NCBI GenBank assembly: GCA_946902875.1
Contig: OX336343.1
Location: forward strand, 17,655,596 to 17,719,595
Reading direction: 5' to 3'
DNA length: 64,000 bases
DNA from: Nematopogon swammerdamellus
Lineage: Eukaryota > Arthropoda > Insecta > Lepidoptera > Adelidae
The translations under genes and the position numbers were made by a program. Below the pieces are notes generated by a model, which was given only the letters and a program-made list of their open reading frames with translations, ran no database searches and was not told the DNA's origin. The stretch's first letter is position 1, and every line of letters begins with the position of its first letter. Positions 1 through 10,938 of the stretch are shown here, piece after piece.

Positions 1-88
1 TTATGTACTGTATGATTACTGAATAAATAAAATTAAAAATTAAAAATACTACTAAGTAAAAAAAAGAAAATAGCTTAATAAATATGAA

Positions 89-195
89 ACACCGATTCTC
101 TGCTTACCCCGATTGTCGGGGCACAGCGTGTGGTATGTATGTTATACCACACGACTATATCCCGGCAATCGGGGTAAGCAGCGTAATCGGTGTTA
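89..195. repeat. Hairpin-forming inverted end of a Y repeat
   Basis: Two arms of about 48 bases, roughly 89-136 and 144-195, are near-perfect reverse complements with a 7-base spacer. Each arm carries the start of the Y module (ATACCACACG, then AATCGGGGTAAGCAG, then AATCGGTGT). Other Y copies in the window, such as 5293-5577 and 31631-31940, have this segment only once, so here the end was duplicated in inverted orientation. Confidence 0.8.
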
Positions 196-530
196 TGCTG
201 CAAGTAGGTACTCTCACAACACCGAACACCACGTTTAGCAATGTATTAGGACAAGATACATAAATTATCAAGCAGGAAGTAAGGCACGAAGACCCACCTG
301 CTGCATGACTCGGTGGAAGGACCGTGCTAAGGTGAGAAGTGGCTATCCTGTCGCCCTTTAGCACGGCGCCGCGCCGTGTCCTTATTCCTTAGTCGTCTTT
401 TACGAAATGCACGGGGAAAGATGCAGTGGGCAAAAGCTAGTATCTACATAATAAAAATTGCTGATTAATGGGTTCTTCGGTTATTCTTTTTAAGTAGGTA
501 CCTACCGACCCCACACATTACATTTGTTAT
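144..530 (+). repeat. Dispersed repeat, Y module plus interrupted Z module
   Basis: Matches the copies at 5293-5577, 24424-24665 and 31631-31940 along its length, including GACAAGATA, GCAGGAAGTAAGGCACGAAG and the Z core TTTTACGAAATGCACGGGG. The Z module is broken between about 421 and 490 by unrelated sequence containing AAAAGCTAGTA, and resumes as TTATTCTTTTTAAGTA before the CCCCACAC end. It is non-coding; a spurious frame runs across it on the minus strand. Confidence 0.75.
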
Positions 531-1057
531 ACAAAGCGGTAATAAGTCCGTTTGTAGTTTGGCATACATACAAGTTATTTACCGCGATGTCAGTAAATAA
601 AGCAGATCAATAGTGCTGTCACCCATGAACAGAAATATTCAGAAGCGACATTCTCAAACATTGCACGCATTTAACTGCACTAACAAATTTGGCTGCATCA
701 CCTGCGAATTGTCACACACCAAATTAGTAACCGTTTACAGTTTATTCCTGCCGGAACTAGGTTTCATGTCAGTGATGTTCTTTGGTTCCTTTGCCAACAG
801 TTCATTTGGCGGCGTGCACATCATTTGCAGCCGCTGCAGAAAATACGCGCAGTAACAAGTGTGACAGAGTTAGGCATATTTGTAATTTCGACTGGATGTA
901 CTTTAAAAAGACATTGTTTTAAGTCTCAATGGACAATTATGTATGTATATTATTTAGGTATTATATGTTATATAAACTGTAATTCACATGTATACGTTTT
1001 AAATAACTAGTACGTACTTACTTATAAATATAGTATACCTACTCGTATTAGGTATAA
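531..1057. other. No recognised feature
   Basis: AT-rich sequence with two short overlapping frames (613-855 and 825-1010) that show no known motif or coding bias. The part around 630-800 has faint similarity in layout to 2515-2610 and may be an old repeat. Confidence 0.5.
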
Positions 1058-1411
1058 TCAATACTAATAATAAATCTGTAAGGGATGGCCATAGAGTAAG
1101 TTACTTAATTTTATCAGATACTGCGTTTGTAGACTCTATTTATGATACTAAAACTAAATTGCCTGTTTTTATAAATATTTTGTGTATTTACCTATGTATG
1201 TTCCTCCATAACTCTTAAACCGATCATCCAAATTCTATGAAACTTAGTACAAGCGCATTTAACTTTACGCGACACAGGATAGGCTAAATAAAATTGAGTT
1301 CCGGTTACGCTAAGATTCCGCGCGCCAAAATGAAGGTGCGGTATTAGGCTTACTTACTTTCTTCTTTTTAAATATGAATTTTACGCGAGTGAAGCCGCGG
1401 GTAAAAGCTAG
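1058..1411 (+). mobile_element. Non-autonomous Helitron-like element, family A
   Basis: Begins TCAATACTAATAATAAATC and ends GCCGCGGGTAAAAGCTAG. It lies between an A (1057) and a T (1412), as expected of Helitron insertion. A GC-rich imperfect palindrome (CGCGAGTGAAGCCGCGG) sits about ten bases before the CTAG end, matching the usual Helitron 3-prime hairpin. Four further copies are at 6332-6929, 29914-30257, 58852-59195 and 59569-59938. There is no Rep/helicase coding sequence, so it is non-autonomous. Confidence 0.8.
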
Positions 1412-2514
1412 TATATTTAATCGTGTTAATTATATTTTACATTCCTACAAGTGTTTTGGTACTATCTACTTTTTACAACTAAGTTTAGAATTTTTTTAAC
1501 TTATGTCCTCAAAATAGCCCAGCGCTATCGGTCTAATATTGCATAGCTATAGGCTGTTTACATACCAAATATTCCGAATTAACGTTAACGGCCTCGAGTT
1601 GTCGTCCCCGCTTCTATATATCCACCTCAATGGCTGCCACCAAATGTCATCGGCCGTCATGGCTTGATTCAGCAAATATCGCTCAGAGCCGGACAGATCG
1701 TTACTGGGCGCCCCGCGGAGGCGACGGGTCGTCATAACTGCTATCTCCTTTCGATTTCCCACCCTATTGTCCTCGTCTTAACCCTAAAAATCACCGTGGA
1801 TTGCAGGAAGCGCTAGGGCACAGCGCTTTAAGCGATCCGACCGCTGCATACCTTTTGAACTCTCGAACGCTACCAAATCTCTACTGTTACAACTATCATT
1901 AAAATGATTCTCTATGTCCGTTTGCGTGTTTGTTGCCTTAATTTAAATACGCAATTTATTCAACTATTAGACGCGCAGTCTGAATGAAGAAATAGTCATG
2001 CAGAAATATTTTAGCGAACGAGTTGCTTTCTTCAAGAATGTATTTTCTTTTCTAGAGATAGATAGAAAAAACTTTATTGATCAACACAATCGACGCATTG
2101 AAAGCACTGTAAACATGATCTTGAAGAGGTTATATACAACCAGCCTGTGAATTTTCGAAATGTTTACAGTAATAGTAAGATAAATACAGAGAAAGTAAGA
2201 TAAGTAACTACCGAGTAGAATAATAAAGAATGTAATAATAAAAAATATATATTTAGGTGTATCTCTGAAATAAGTATGACAAATTCTTCATTTCTTAATT
2301 CTACTTTTAACTTATCCTCATTTTCCTTTTATTCTCCAGATAACAAATCCATGACACAGAATCTTCAAGCGAACATGGCTTAAAGCGGCGCAGCGCGGCC
2401 GTGGCGCGTGGCACCGCGCGCGTGGCTGTTTACGAACGATTTGGTTTCCTTCAATCTCCGCTGACACCAGAGCAGGCCACTTGCCGACTCCTCCGCAGTC
2501 AAATAATTGACGTC
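1412..2514. other. No recognised feature
   Basis: No gene, RNA or repeat recognised. A minus-strand frame at 1547-1762 has no recognisable motif. 2030-2330 is AT-rich and low in complexity. Confidence 0.45.
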
Positions 2515-2790
2515 GCAGAAATAAATAGCCAGAAACGGCACTCTCTCACATTGTACAAATACCTTTTTACCAACAATTGGTCGGCATGCACTCCATTTCC
2601 ATGAGACAGAAAATATGTGTGACATAGATAGTTTTTTATTTAACCTGGCATGGCTGGTTCGAAGCCTTTTCGACTGACCTTCAGTGGATTGACAAGAATT
2701 CAGATGCGTTTTAACCCTACCGCTAAGGTAAGGGTTCCTGCCTTTCACCTACAGGTTAACATGGAATTCAAATCCTAACGATAAGGAGGA
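2515..2790. repeat. Degenerate repeat debris including an old S SINE piece
   Basis: 2515-2610 shares layout and short words (ACCAACA, GCATGCACTC, ATTT) with 39815-39895, pointing to an old dispersed repeat. 2640-2760 contains TTTTCGACTGACCTTCA and TAACCCTACC, which are worn S SINE body words in minus orientation. The minus-strand frame 2380-2748 crosses both and is not a gene. Confidence 0.4.
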
Positions 2791-2837
2791 ACTCGTTTGT
2801 GAAAGAAACGCACTTATCAAACTCGGAAAGAGAAATA

Positions 2838-2921
2838 AAGTGGTGCACGCCAGAGGGGATCGAACCCCCGACCTTCTGCTTACTTAGCAACGCCGTTACC
2901 CATTGGCCACGAACGGTTCGA
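2838..2921 (-). pseudogene. tRNA-like sequence (tRNA pseudogene or SINE head)
   Basis: Read on the minus strand, it has an A-box-like TGGCCAATGGGTAACGG, a D stem GCC/GGC, a T arm GGGGGTTCGATCCCCTC with a five-pair stem, and an end TGCACCA. The anticodon arm (TTGCT to AGCAG) has an abnormal loop lacking U33, and the acceptor strands pair poorly. This is therefore a decayed tRNA copy or the head of a tRNA-derived SINE rather than a working tRNA gene. Confidence 0.55.
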
Positions 2922-4152
2922 TCAGAAGAAATGGACATAATATTGTACTGTCGTCCTCACAGAGGCAGACAGGCCGCTTATGCTTACATTTTAAAAGAAT
3001 TAAAAGAAAATGTGGCATTCGAAACATAGCACGCGTGTTCATGCTCATTCAAATATTTTTCCAACTTCAAGTTTGTTTTCGATAGCGACGGGGTTGGTTG
3101 AAAAAGTAGAGGATTGACTTTTGAGCTAGGACACCGAAATTATTACAACGATATTCGCTTTATGTTATTCTTTTACATGTAAGAGTGGAGAATAAAGTAT
3201 TGGGCTGCGGAAAAAGTCGTTTAATTGAAGAGATTCTCCGTATAAAGAGCTGCAGGCGAAAGCTTGCAGTTCAATATATAGTTGCAATTTCGTCTGTATG
3301 CACTTTTTTCACCTCCTCGACAAATTGACGCCCCGTCTAGATGTTGATTTCTTTGGTTGGTGTATTCGCGTCAGTAGGCCCCGTCACCGGTGCGTCTCCG
3401 AGGGCGTAGAAATTGAATTTATTTTATGAAATATTGCTGGCTCGCTTTTTACCCCTAAGGGCTTCGCTTTCGTGTGACTCGCTCTAGTCAATTCCAGTAC
3501 TAAGTGGAAAAATTGAAATGGCCTACTGTATTTTGTTTGGCAGTCAGTTACGCAAAAATCACTAAGCTGATTGCTCTAACTAAAGCATGTATATGATGTA
3601 TATGTACATATACATATATTTAACTATTCGTAAATAATAATTATTTCATTTATTAATCTTTTATAATTAGCACCGCATAAAAAAAACCACTAACTTAACA
3701 TTGCTATGAATGAATGCAAGGTTGACTGAGAAAAGTTGGATTCTATATTTAGTCCACCTTCTGCATCGCAGAAATGTAATACTACATTACCATATAGAAA
3801 TAGTATACATGAAGAATTTTCCGATTAAATGCATTATCCTGATGTTTTTCTCATTTCCCGTGCGGGAAGTGTGGAAGAATCAGATGACGACCGGCCGCGG
3901 GGTCGACGCCCGCTTTACTGACTCGATAAGAGTGGGGAATGAGGGAGGGGGAAAGAAATAGGGAGGGAAGGAGAAGGGGAGCCATCGTGCTGCGTCGCCT
4001 TCTGGCCTTGTTTATGAAATTCAGGATTTTTGCGATTTACATATTCCCTGAATCGCTTTTGTGCATTTTTAGTTTATGCGATGCGAAGTACGAATATTTT
4101 AAAATATTGACCTAAATTATTCCGGACGCGTTTGCGGTTGAAGGAGCGACTA
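2922..4152. other. No gene; polypurine tract at 3930-3983
   Basis: Mostly featureless AT-rich sequence. From about 3930 to 3983 there is a nearly pure G/A run with several GGG blocks (GAGGGAGGGGGAAAG, TAGGGAGGGAAGG), just after a GC-rich patch at 3890-3915. The frame at 3710-3961 runs through this and has no recognisable motif. Confidence 0.5.
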
Positions 4153-4620
4153 TAGGGTGTATCAGGATAGGTTTGAGAAACTTCAGGAATAGAAAGTACT
4201 CATTATTAGAAGAAAAAAATCCTTATCACTCAAATCGAAATTCCGTTGTTTTTTTGTCATACAAAAGTTGGAAATTGTAATAAAAACTCGATGGACAGTG
4301 AGACTGGAGAGTGCAGTGAACTAATTCAGTCCTCTTTTTCTTTTAAGGTTATTGAACTTTCAGTGTTTGGAATTTACCTACACGCAGTTCAATTGTACTT
4401 ATGTATGCAACCTACCCATTTTTATTCGCGAGTTAGAATTTATTTTTTATTTAATAAAGGCGGACGTTAACCATCCACCAAATGTTGAAGAATAGATTTT
4501 CACCAAAAAGTGCTGTAAAATGATCTGGGAATCTGGGAAAAAATTTCAGAGCTTTTCGTTTTCAAATATGGGCCCCTTTCGAACCTTGAAGTTTCGAAAA
4601 GCTATCCTGATACACCCTGC
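4153..4620. mobile_element. TIR element D (MITE-like, 0.47 kb)
   Basis: The left end AGGGTGTATCAGGATAG and right end CTATCCTGATACACCCT are exact inverted repeats. A second copy in opposite orientation at 55254-55720 shares the interior (GAGTACTTTC / GAAAGTACTC, AATAAAGGCGGATGTTAACC-type word, GGGGTCCATATTTGAAAACG-type word). It encodes no transposase. The CAGGGTGT-type end is common in insect Tc1/mariner-like and related MITEs, and assignment to that group is inference. Confidence 0.75.
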
Positions 4621-4674
4621 ATATTTGTTTGCAATACTTTCCTTGACAACAGACTTCGGCAGTTGGACTGGACA

Positions 4675-4960
4675 GGTCTATTCGGATTCCGCGTAAAACT
4701 GTAGGTCCCTTCCCAGGTAAGAAACCTTACTAGGTTGTAGGGTTTAACCCGCCCGGGTTGATAGCGGCACTGAATGAAAAGTCGGTCGAAACGGCTATTT
4801 AAAAAGTTCGTGTTTTCCGTCCAGTTCAGTGTAGCCGACATAAAACGAAGGGAAGAACTGACATGGCACCTAGTTCACAAGGTGTTATGGGCTGATATCA
4901 CGGATCTAGTAGGTGATGTAGGTAACCGTCTCAGTTTTCATAAAACAAATTGCTACAATA
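4675..4960 (+). repeat. S SINE body, 5-prime truncated
   Basis: Runs in the SINE sense direction from TCGGATTCCGCGTAAAACTG through TAACCCGCCCGGGTTG, GTTTTCCGTCCAGTTCAGTG, GACATGGCACCTAGTTCAC and TATGGGCTGATATCACGGAT to a worn A-rich end. The 5S-like head is lost; only a few bases of it remain before 4680. Confidence 0.75.
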
Positions 4961-5044
4961 ATATGTATCGTGTATCTGGACCTAACTTACCAGAGTCCTT
5001 ATCACCATCTCCTCGAGCTCGGTGATTGATGAGAGACATAGGCT

Positions 5045-5205
5045 GTTTTGATGTATTTTTTTATTGCTTCCGAACTGGGTGGCTGTGCTCGAGGAAGAAG
5101 CCTCAGGCGCAGCCAATTGCACCCCCGAGGAGGTGACAGTACGGCTTGAAGGTGGACTAACGACGCTGGGCAAAAGACTATTACCCCCCAATTTGAAGAT
5201 CCGTG
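5045..5205 (-). pseudogene. LINE 3-prime end, family F
   Basis: On the minus strand the frame reads HGSSNW...SLVHLQAVLSPPRG and then a stretch ending in an A-rich tail (T-rich at 5056-5065 on the plus strand). The same peptide layout is at 57010-57382 on the plus strand. It is the extreme C-terminus and short 3-prime UTR of a CR1/Jockey-group LINE; everything upstream is missing. Confidence 0.6.
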
Positions 5206-5292
5206 GATTGTAGAAATAAGTATTATTACGATATTAACAATCACATTATGAACGAAATGCCCGTAACAGACAGGCTTTTCATACATACATAC

Positions 5293-5577
5293 ATACCACA
5301 CGCCGTATCCCGACAATCGGGGTAAGCAGAGTAATCGGTGTTGTGCTGCAAGTACTCTCATAAATTACAGCACAACACCGACCACCACGCTTAGCAAAGT
5401 ATGCGGACAAGATAACTATCAGGCAGCAAATAAGGGCCAAGGCCCACTTGCTGCATGACTCGGTGGAAAGACCGTGCCAAGGTGAGAGGTGGCTAGACTA
5501 TCGCCCTTATGCACAGCATCTTGTCCTTATACCTTAGTCGCCTTTTACGACATGCACGGGGAGAAATGAAAAATTTT
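5293..5577 (+). repeat. Dispersed repeat, Y module plus Z module
   Basis: A good copy of the Y module from TACCACACGCCGTATCCC to TTATGCACAGCATCTTGTCC, followed by the first half of Z (TTAGTCGCCTTTTACGACAT, GCACGGGGAGA). The Z tail is lost. No coding content. Confidence 0.8.
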
Positions 5578-6094
5578 CACCCAGACCAATATTCTCCCAG
5601 GTTGTACCTAACCAACTAAAAATACTTGGAAAACTTCCCATCCACCAGTAAACAAGGATACTCTATACCTCGCTCGCGCACACTTCCCTCGGTCAACACT
5701 AACTTACTCGTGATTTGTCGTTGGCCCCTCGAGGCTCGCGGACTCTCGTTTGAAGAGCCGGGCAGGTCTCCGTGGCCACTTCACTCCGCTCTATTCACTG
5801 CAGTCTATTGGTCAGGCGAGGGCCCCCGCGTCTCTATTCACGCGTAATGGGTCGATTCTTCCTGGAGATTATTATACCTAGCCGTTCGTTAGCTGTCTGA
5901 TGCAGGGTTGTCTGTGTGTGTGTGATGTGAGAAGTATTGTGTGATGATGATTCAAGGTGTGACTAATGCAGAAGATAATGCTTAAGTATGTTTATTTTAT
6001 GTGCACCGGTCGATGGTTCAAATGTGTATCGACGCAACATACTCGTAACTACCCAAGAAACCTTGATCAAGGAAGAGCCATGCCAGTTTTTTTT
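5578..6094. other. No recognised feature
   Basis: Moderately GC-rich around 5655-5850, with one 73-codon frame lacking known motifs, then GT-rich sequence at 5905-5960. No repeat match within the window. Confidence 0.4.
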
Positions 6095-6325
6095 TAATGT
6101 AATCCGGTGAGGGTGCCTGAGTCAGTGGGACCAAAGCATATGCTCAGACAAGCCAATATTACTACCGAAAAGGTAGGTGCCATGCCGGAGACTTCCTTTT
6201 TGGATTGCTGGTTATACTGGACTAGAGGATATCACGGCCGAAGCTGTTATTTTACATCCACTACGACGACGCGGCGATACCAACTATCAACCCCCCAGTC
6301 GGCTACAATTTGAGCCGACTTTATT
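6095..6325 (-). repeat. Dispersed repeat P, reverse copy
   Basis: Reverse complement of the copy at 21120-21350. Shared words include AATCCGGTGAGGGTGCCTGA, CCAAAGCATATGCTC, AAGGTAGGTGCCATGCCGGA, ATACTGGACTAGAGGA and GGCTACAATTTGAGCC. Other copies are at 18822-18925 and 51807-51945. Confidence 0.7.
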
Positions 6326-6331
6326 AAATTA

Positions 6332-6929
6332 CTAGCTTTTGCCCGCGGCTTCGCTCGCGTGAAGTTCGTATTTAAAAAGAAGAAAGTAAGTAAATCCGCT
6401 ACCGTACCTTTATTTCGGCGCGCGGAACAATTCGGTTTGTATGAGAGTCACATCTTAGCGTAACCGGAACAAATTTTTATTTTGCCTATCCTATGTCCCG
6501 TATAGTAAAATGTGCTTGTAATAAGTTTAATCTAATTCAGATGATCGGTTTAAGAGTTATGGAGTAACATACATACATACATACAGAAAATATTTATAAA
6601 AATCGTCAATTTAGTTTTAGTATCATACATAGAGTCTACAAACGCGGTATATCCTTACCTATAATAAAATCCAACGTCTGCTTTCTGTCTGAGTGTCTGT
6701 CTGTCCGCTTATGACTCGAGAACCACTGAACCGATTTTAATAAAACAAAATTCAACGGATAGCTTGATTCTTCCCATCAACTATAGGCTACTTACTATCA
6801 CGCTAAATGGCTTATGAGGTTAGCAGTTAAGTGAAATATGAGAGCGGGCGGAGCCGCGGGCACAGCTTGTCATACATAAAACAAAGTACTTACTCCATGA
6901 CCATTCCTTACAGATTTATTATTAGTAAT
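6332..6929 (-). mobile_element. Helitron-like family A, split by a second element
   Basis: Starts ACTAGCTTTTGCCCGCGGC (the reverse of the CTAG end) and finishes at CAGATTTATTATTAGTA. The homologous copies at 1058 and 59569 are continuous. Here the sequence stops at about 6651 and resumes at 6870 with ATACATAAAACAAAGTA, so 6652-6869 is a later insertion. Confidence 0.8.
6652..6869 (+). mobile_element. Helitron-like element, family B (nested)
   Basis: Begins TCCTTACCTATAATAAAATC and ends GGAGCCGCGGGCACAGCTTG, preceded by A and followed by T. The second copy, 17794-18015, has the same ends and the same A/T flanks. The end is CTTG where Helitrons normally carry CTAG or another CTRR. A short hairpin (GCGG/CCGC) lies upstream of it. 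It is inserted in the family A copy around it. Confidence 0.65.
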
Positions 6930-7499
6930 GAAATGATTGATTGATGATTAAAGGCTAATAAAAAGCTAGTTTTTACTAAATCGGTGTGTCTTAAAAAGTT
7001 ATATTATAGAGCGGAGAGCGCATTAGTCTGGGGGTCTCCAAACGTGTCGTTTAACAGGCTGTCGCAACAGTCCGCAAATCTGTTGGAATAGCATTTCACT
7101 GAACATGGATTCGCAAATTTACTTCCCGTTGGTATTTGCGTACTGTAACTTGTTACAATAGTATATAGGCATCAAGTGCAACTCCGCCTTCTATGACAGA
7201 ATTTCGAAACGACTTTTGTTTCGATCTCCCAACTTCAGCATTGACAAACTTGCTCCCTAGTCTCCGTAGATCTAATCTAAGCTTATCCCGAAGCAGTGCC
7301 GTCTCGAGACGGGCTAACTAGAAAGAGTTTACCTAAGTTATCAGATAACAAAGATCGCTGCGAGGAAAGTTTGCGCGAAAACCTTCGGAATGGTCTCGTC
7401 AGGCGTGCGTATTACGGCCGCAGCCACCCCGTAGGGTACACGTAAGGGAGTGGTTGCCCAAAAAAAATTGTTCCTAAATATAAACAACTTTGTATGTAC
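6930..7499. other. No recognised feature
   Basis: Unique-looking sequence with no long frame. The frame 7341-7535 on the minus strand overlaps a degraded SINE and has no known domain. Confidence 0.4.
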
Positions 7500-7645
7500 T
7501 GGCAGTGGCCCGGCTGGCCGTGGTTCCGATCTCACGTAAAATTGTAGTTTCCTGCCCTTCTTACCTTATTAGGTGAGTCTCGCACTGACGGAAAGTCGGT
7601 CGGAGCGTTTAAAGTAAATATTTATTGTTTTCCGTCCAGTTCAAG
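7500..7645 (+). repeat. Degenerate S SINE
   Basis: Worn but ordered S SINE words: GGCCGTGGTTCCGATCTCAC, CTTCTTACCTTATTAGGTG, GAAAGTCGGTCGGAGCG and TTTTCCGTCCAGTTCA. Both head and tail are missing. Confidence 0.55.
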
Positions 7646-7718
7646 CTAGTGCGTTGTTTTTGTATGCGTGAAATAAATCGCAAGTCATACATTCTGAATT
7701 TCCTTAGGCTCGTGTTAC

Positions 7719-8109
7719 TTAAGGTGACGTGAGGCACAGATCTGACTCGAATTTCAAGAAGTTTACCACCAATATTACTCACCTGACAGATTCAGTTTTA
7801 ATATATGTAATACTTAGCGCAGATCGATAGCTTTTTGAAAACACGATTTGATTAACTTCGCTCGATAGAAAAAAAAATCATGAACATGCCTCTGAATTTA
7901 GTTATAAAAATGTATTTAAGGCAACGTGAAAATATATTGTATTTGTTGAATACATATCTAAATCCGTAGCTTTTTACTTTTTTGTTTCGATCCGTAGTTT
8001 TGGAATAAAAAAATAAAAACATAATTTTTATTGATTGTGTTGCATCCAACCAGCGAAAACGGCGCCTTGAAAGAGGAGTACGGGTGAATACGGGTTGACA
8101 GGGCCTTAA
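7719..8109. mobile_element. TTAA-ended MITE-like element, family C
   Basis: Runs from TTAAGGTGACGTG to GACAGGGCCTTAA, so the ends TTAAGG/CCTTAA are inverted and a TTAA duplication is plausible. A second copy at 22121-22920 shares almost the whole length, including the same boundaries. TTAA target sites point to a piggyBac-type origin by inference; no transposase is present. Confidence 0.7.
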
Positions 8110-9336
8110 ACGAGACAAAATTAAGCGTTGCAGTCGCGCTGCTCGTCGCTCGCCACCATAACATTAGTGTCACTGTGGAAGCTTCCTTAAGGCCGTGACA
8201 AACGCCAACGACCTTGAGCATTCGGGAATTCTACATAATGTACCATGCGACTGCTAATTTCGCTTCGCACGTTCAAGTCACATTTAGCGTAGTTTGTCGC
8301 TATCAGCCTAAAGAGTTGATGGTTCGGGGTTCGAATCCCACTTTCGTATGTTTTTTTTTTTTGCTTTTTTATTATTTTAATTATTAAAATGATTGTGGCT
8401 TATGTAACTGATGCGTGATTCTAATTTTTTATTTTTTATTATTTTACCTAAATAACATTTTATTGTAATTTCTTCCAAATTATTTTAGTTCATGTACTTA
8501 CCACTTTTTATAAACCTCTAAATAGACTATCGATGGAAACTAAAATAAAAATAGGTAGGTAGGTAATAGGTAGATAGGCATTTAGGTATGTATGGCAAAT
8601 ATCATAGCAACATAGGTACCGGCCGGCGCGCGCGGCGCGCGCGGCGGCAGCATGGCACGGTGCGGTGGGGTGCGGTGCGGTGCGGTAACTCAGTAGCAGC
8701 GTGCCACTCACGCATGCAAGCAAGCAATAACAAGCCGCTCCTCCGCGCCGCGCCGCCGCTCCTCCGCGCCGCGCCGCGCCGCCGCGTCGTCACCGCTCCG
8801 CGCCACCACAGTGCCGCCGCCGCCGCCGCCCCCGCTCCGCAGCGCGCCGCTGTTGCTAGGCTACTTTTATTTAGGCACGGTTCTATAGTCCTTGCATCTC
8901 AAGCGCAGACAGCGTTATACCACACCCGTGACACTAGTCACATTTTCTATGAAGCGGCCGAAAATGTGTACCTACTGCTCACGTACGCGGGCGCCTTTGC
9001 GTGTATTGGTGCGACCTCGATAACTTGGGTACAGGGTTGGCACTCTTTATGAGAAGTTTGTAGTGGACAATATTATAAATTATATTTGATGTAATTTAAA
9101 AGGAAACATTTTTAATTATGACTATCTATGTATATGTACCTCTTAACATTATTGGAGGGCAAGAAAAAAAGAAAAACATCAACTTATATGCACATGTTTT
9201 ATTTTTACTCGCTAACTAAACGACAATTTTGCAGTGAAAGTTTCACTAAATTTTGGAAACTTTGCAATAGGTATTCCATTTTTATTATTTTTAAGCCGAA
9301 TCGTATGTGAAGCTAAAGTGAAATTTTCAATGTATA
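8110..9336. other. No gene; CpG-rich low-complexity block and a tRNA-like box
   Basis: 8618-8870 is a strongly GC/CpG-rich block made of short iterations (GCGCCGCGCC, GCGGTGCGGTG, GCCGCCGCC). Long frames on both strands here (8588-9052 plus, 8602-8793 minus) follow from composition and carry no domain. At 8318-8332 GGTTCGGGGTTCGAATCCCA resembles a Pol III B box followed by a T run, but no A box is visible. Whether the GC block is a promoter, a 5-prime exon or a repeat cannot be told. Confidence 0.5.
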
Positions 9337-10938
9337 CTTGCCGCCATTTTGAACTTTTTAGTTACTGGACCGATTGCTTTCAAAATTGATATCTGGGTGT
9401 CTGTGTAGGCTCTGAATACGAATCTGTAATCAAAATTAAAAAAAAGTGGCCGCCATTTTGAACTTTTTAGTTACTGGACCGATTGCTTTCAAAATTGATA
9501 TCTGGGTGTCTGTGTAGGCTCTGAATACGAATCTGTAATCAAAATAAAAAAAAGTGGCCGCCATTTTGAACTTTTCAGTTACTGGACCGATTGCTTTCAA
9601 AATTTATATCTGGGTGTCTGTGTAGGCTCTGAATACGAATCTGTAATCAAAATAAAAAAAAGTGGCCGCCATTTTGAACTTTTCAGTTACTGGACCGATT
9701 GCTTTCAAAATTTATATCTGGGTGGCTGTGTAGGCTCTGAATACGAATCTGTAATCAAAATAAAAAAAAGTGGCCGCCATTTTGAACTTTTTAGTTACTG
9801 GACCGATTGCTTTCAAAATTGATATCTGGGTGTCTGTGTAGGCTCTGAATACGAAATCAAAATAAAAAAAGTGGCCGCCATTTTAAACTTTTCAGTTACT
9901 GGACCGATTGCTTTCAAAATCGATATCTGGGTGTCTGTGTGGGCTCGGAATACGAATCTGTAGTCAAAATTAAAAAAAAGTGGCCGCCATTTTGAACTTT
10001 TTAGTTACTGGACCGATTGATTTCAAAATTGATATCTGGGTGTCTGTGTAGGCTCTGAATACGAATCTGTAGTCAAAATTTAAAAAAAGTGGCCGCCATT
10101 TTGAACTTTTCAGTTACTGGACCGATTGATTTCAAAATTGATATCTGGGTGTCTGTGTAGGCTCTGAATACGAATCTGTAGTCAAAATTTAAAAAAAGTG
10201 GCCGCCATTTTGAACTTTTCAGTTACTGGACCAATTGCTTTCAAAATTGATATCTGGGTGTCTGTGTAGGCTCTGAATACGAAATCAAAATAAAAAAAGT
10301 GGCCGCCATTTTAAACTTTTCAGTTACTGGACCGATTGCTTTCAAAATCGATATCTGGGTGTCTGTGTGGGCTCGGAATACGAATCTGTAGTCAAAATTA
10401 AAAAAAAGTGGCCGCCATTTTGAACTTTTTAGTTACTGGACCGATTGATTTCAAAATTGATATCTGGGTGTCTGTGTAGGCTCTGAATACGAATCTGTAG
10501 TCAAAATTTAAAAAAAGTGGCCGCCATTTTGAACTTTTCAGTTACTGGACCAATGGCTTTCAAAATCGATGTCTGGGTGTCTGTGTGTGCTCTGAATACG
10601 AATCTGTAGTCAAAATTAAGTGGCCGCCATTTTATACTTTTTAGTTACTGGACCGATTGATTTCAAAATTGATATCTGGGTGTCTGTGTAGGCTCTGAAT
10701 ACGAATCTGTAGTCAAAATTTAAAAAAAGTGGCCGCCATTTTGAACTTTTCAGTTACTGGACCAATTGCTTTCAAAATCGATGTCTGGGTGTCTGTGTAT
10801 GCTCTGAATACGAATCTGTAGTCAAAATTAAGTGGCCGCCATTTTAAACTTTTTAGTTACTGGACCCATTGCTTTCAAAATAGATATCTGCGTGTCTGTG
10901 TGGGCTCTAAATATGAATCTGTAGTCAAAACTAAAAAG
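9337..10938 (+). repeat. 109-bp satellite, plus-orientation half (about 15 monomers)
   Basis: About 15 tandem units of 104-109 bp, each with GCCGCCATTTTGAACTTTT, GTTACTGGACCGATTG, ATATCTGGGTGTCTGTG and CTGAATACGAATCTGTA, joined by an A-rich linker. Some units are shorter because part of the CGAATCTGTA..AAAA region is missing. A block at about 9851-10030 recurs at 10278-10455, a higher-order period of about 427 bp (four monomers). Homogeneity is lower than in the adjoining inverted half. No promoter or gene is visible. Confidence 0.95.

Noticed and set aside
2838..2921. A functional tRNA gene
   Set aside because: Acceptor strands do not pair and the anticodon loop lacks U33; a tRNA-derived remnant is a better reading.
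5002..5361. 119-codon minus-strand gene
   Set aside because: It joins the antisense of a Y repeat to a family F LINE end; no single gene.
8588..9052. 154-codon frame in the GC-rich block
   Set aside because: Made of Arg/Ala/Pro runs produced by GCC and CGC iterations; the opposite strand is open too. No domain, no splice support.
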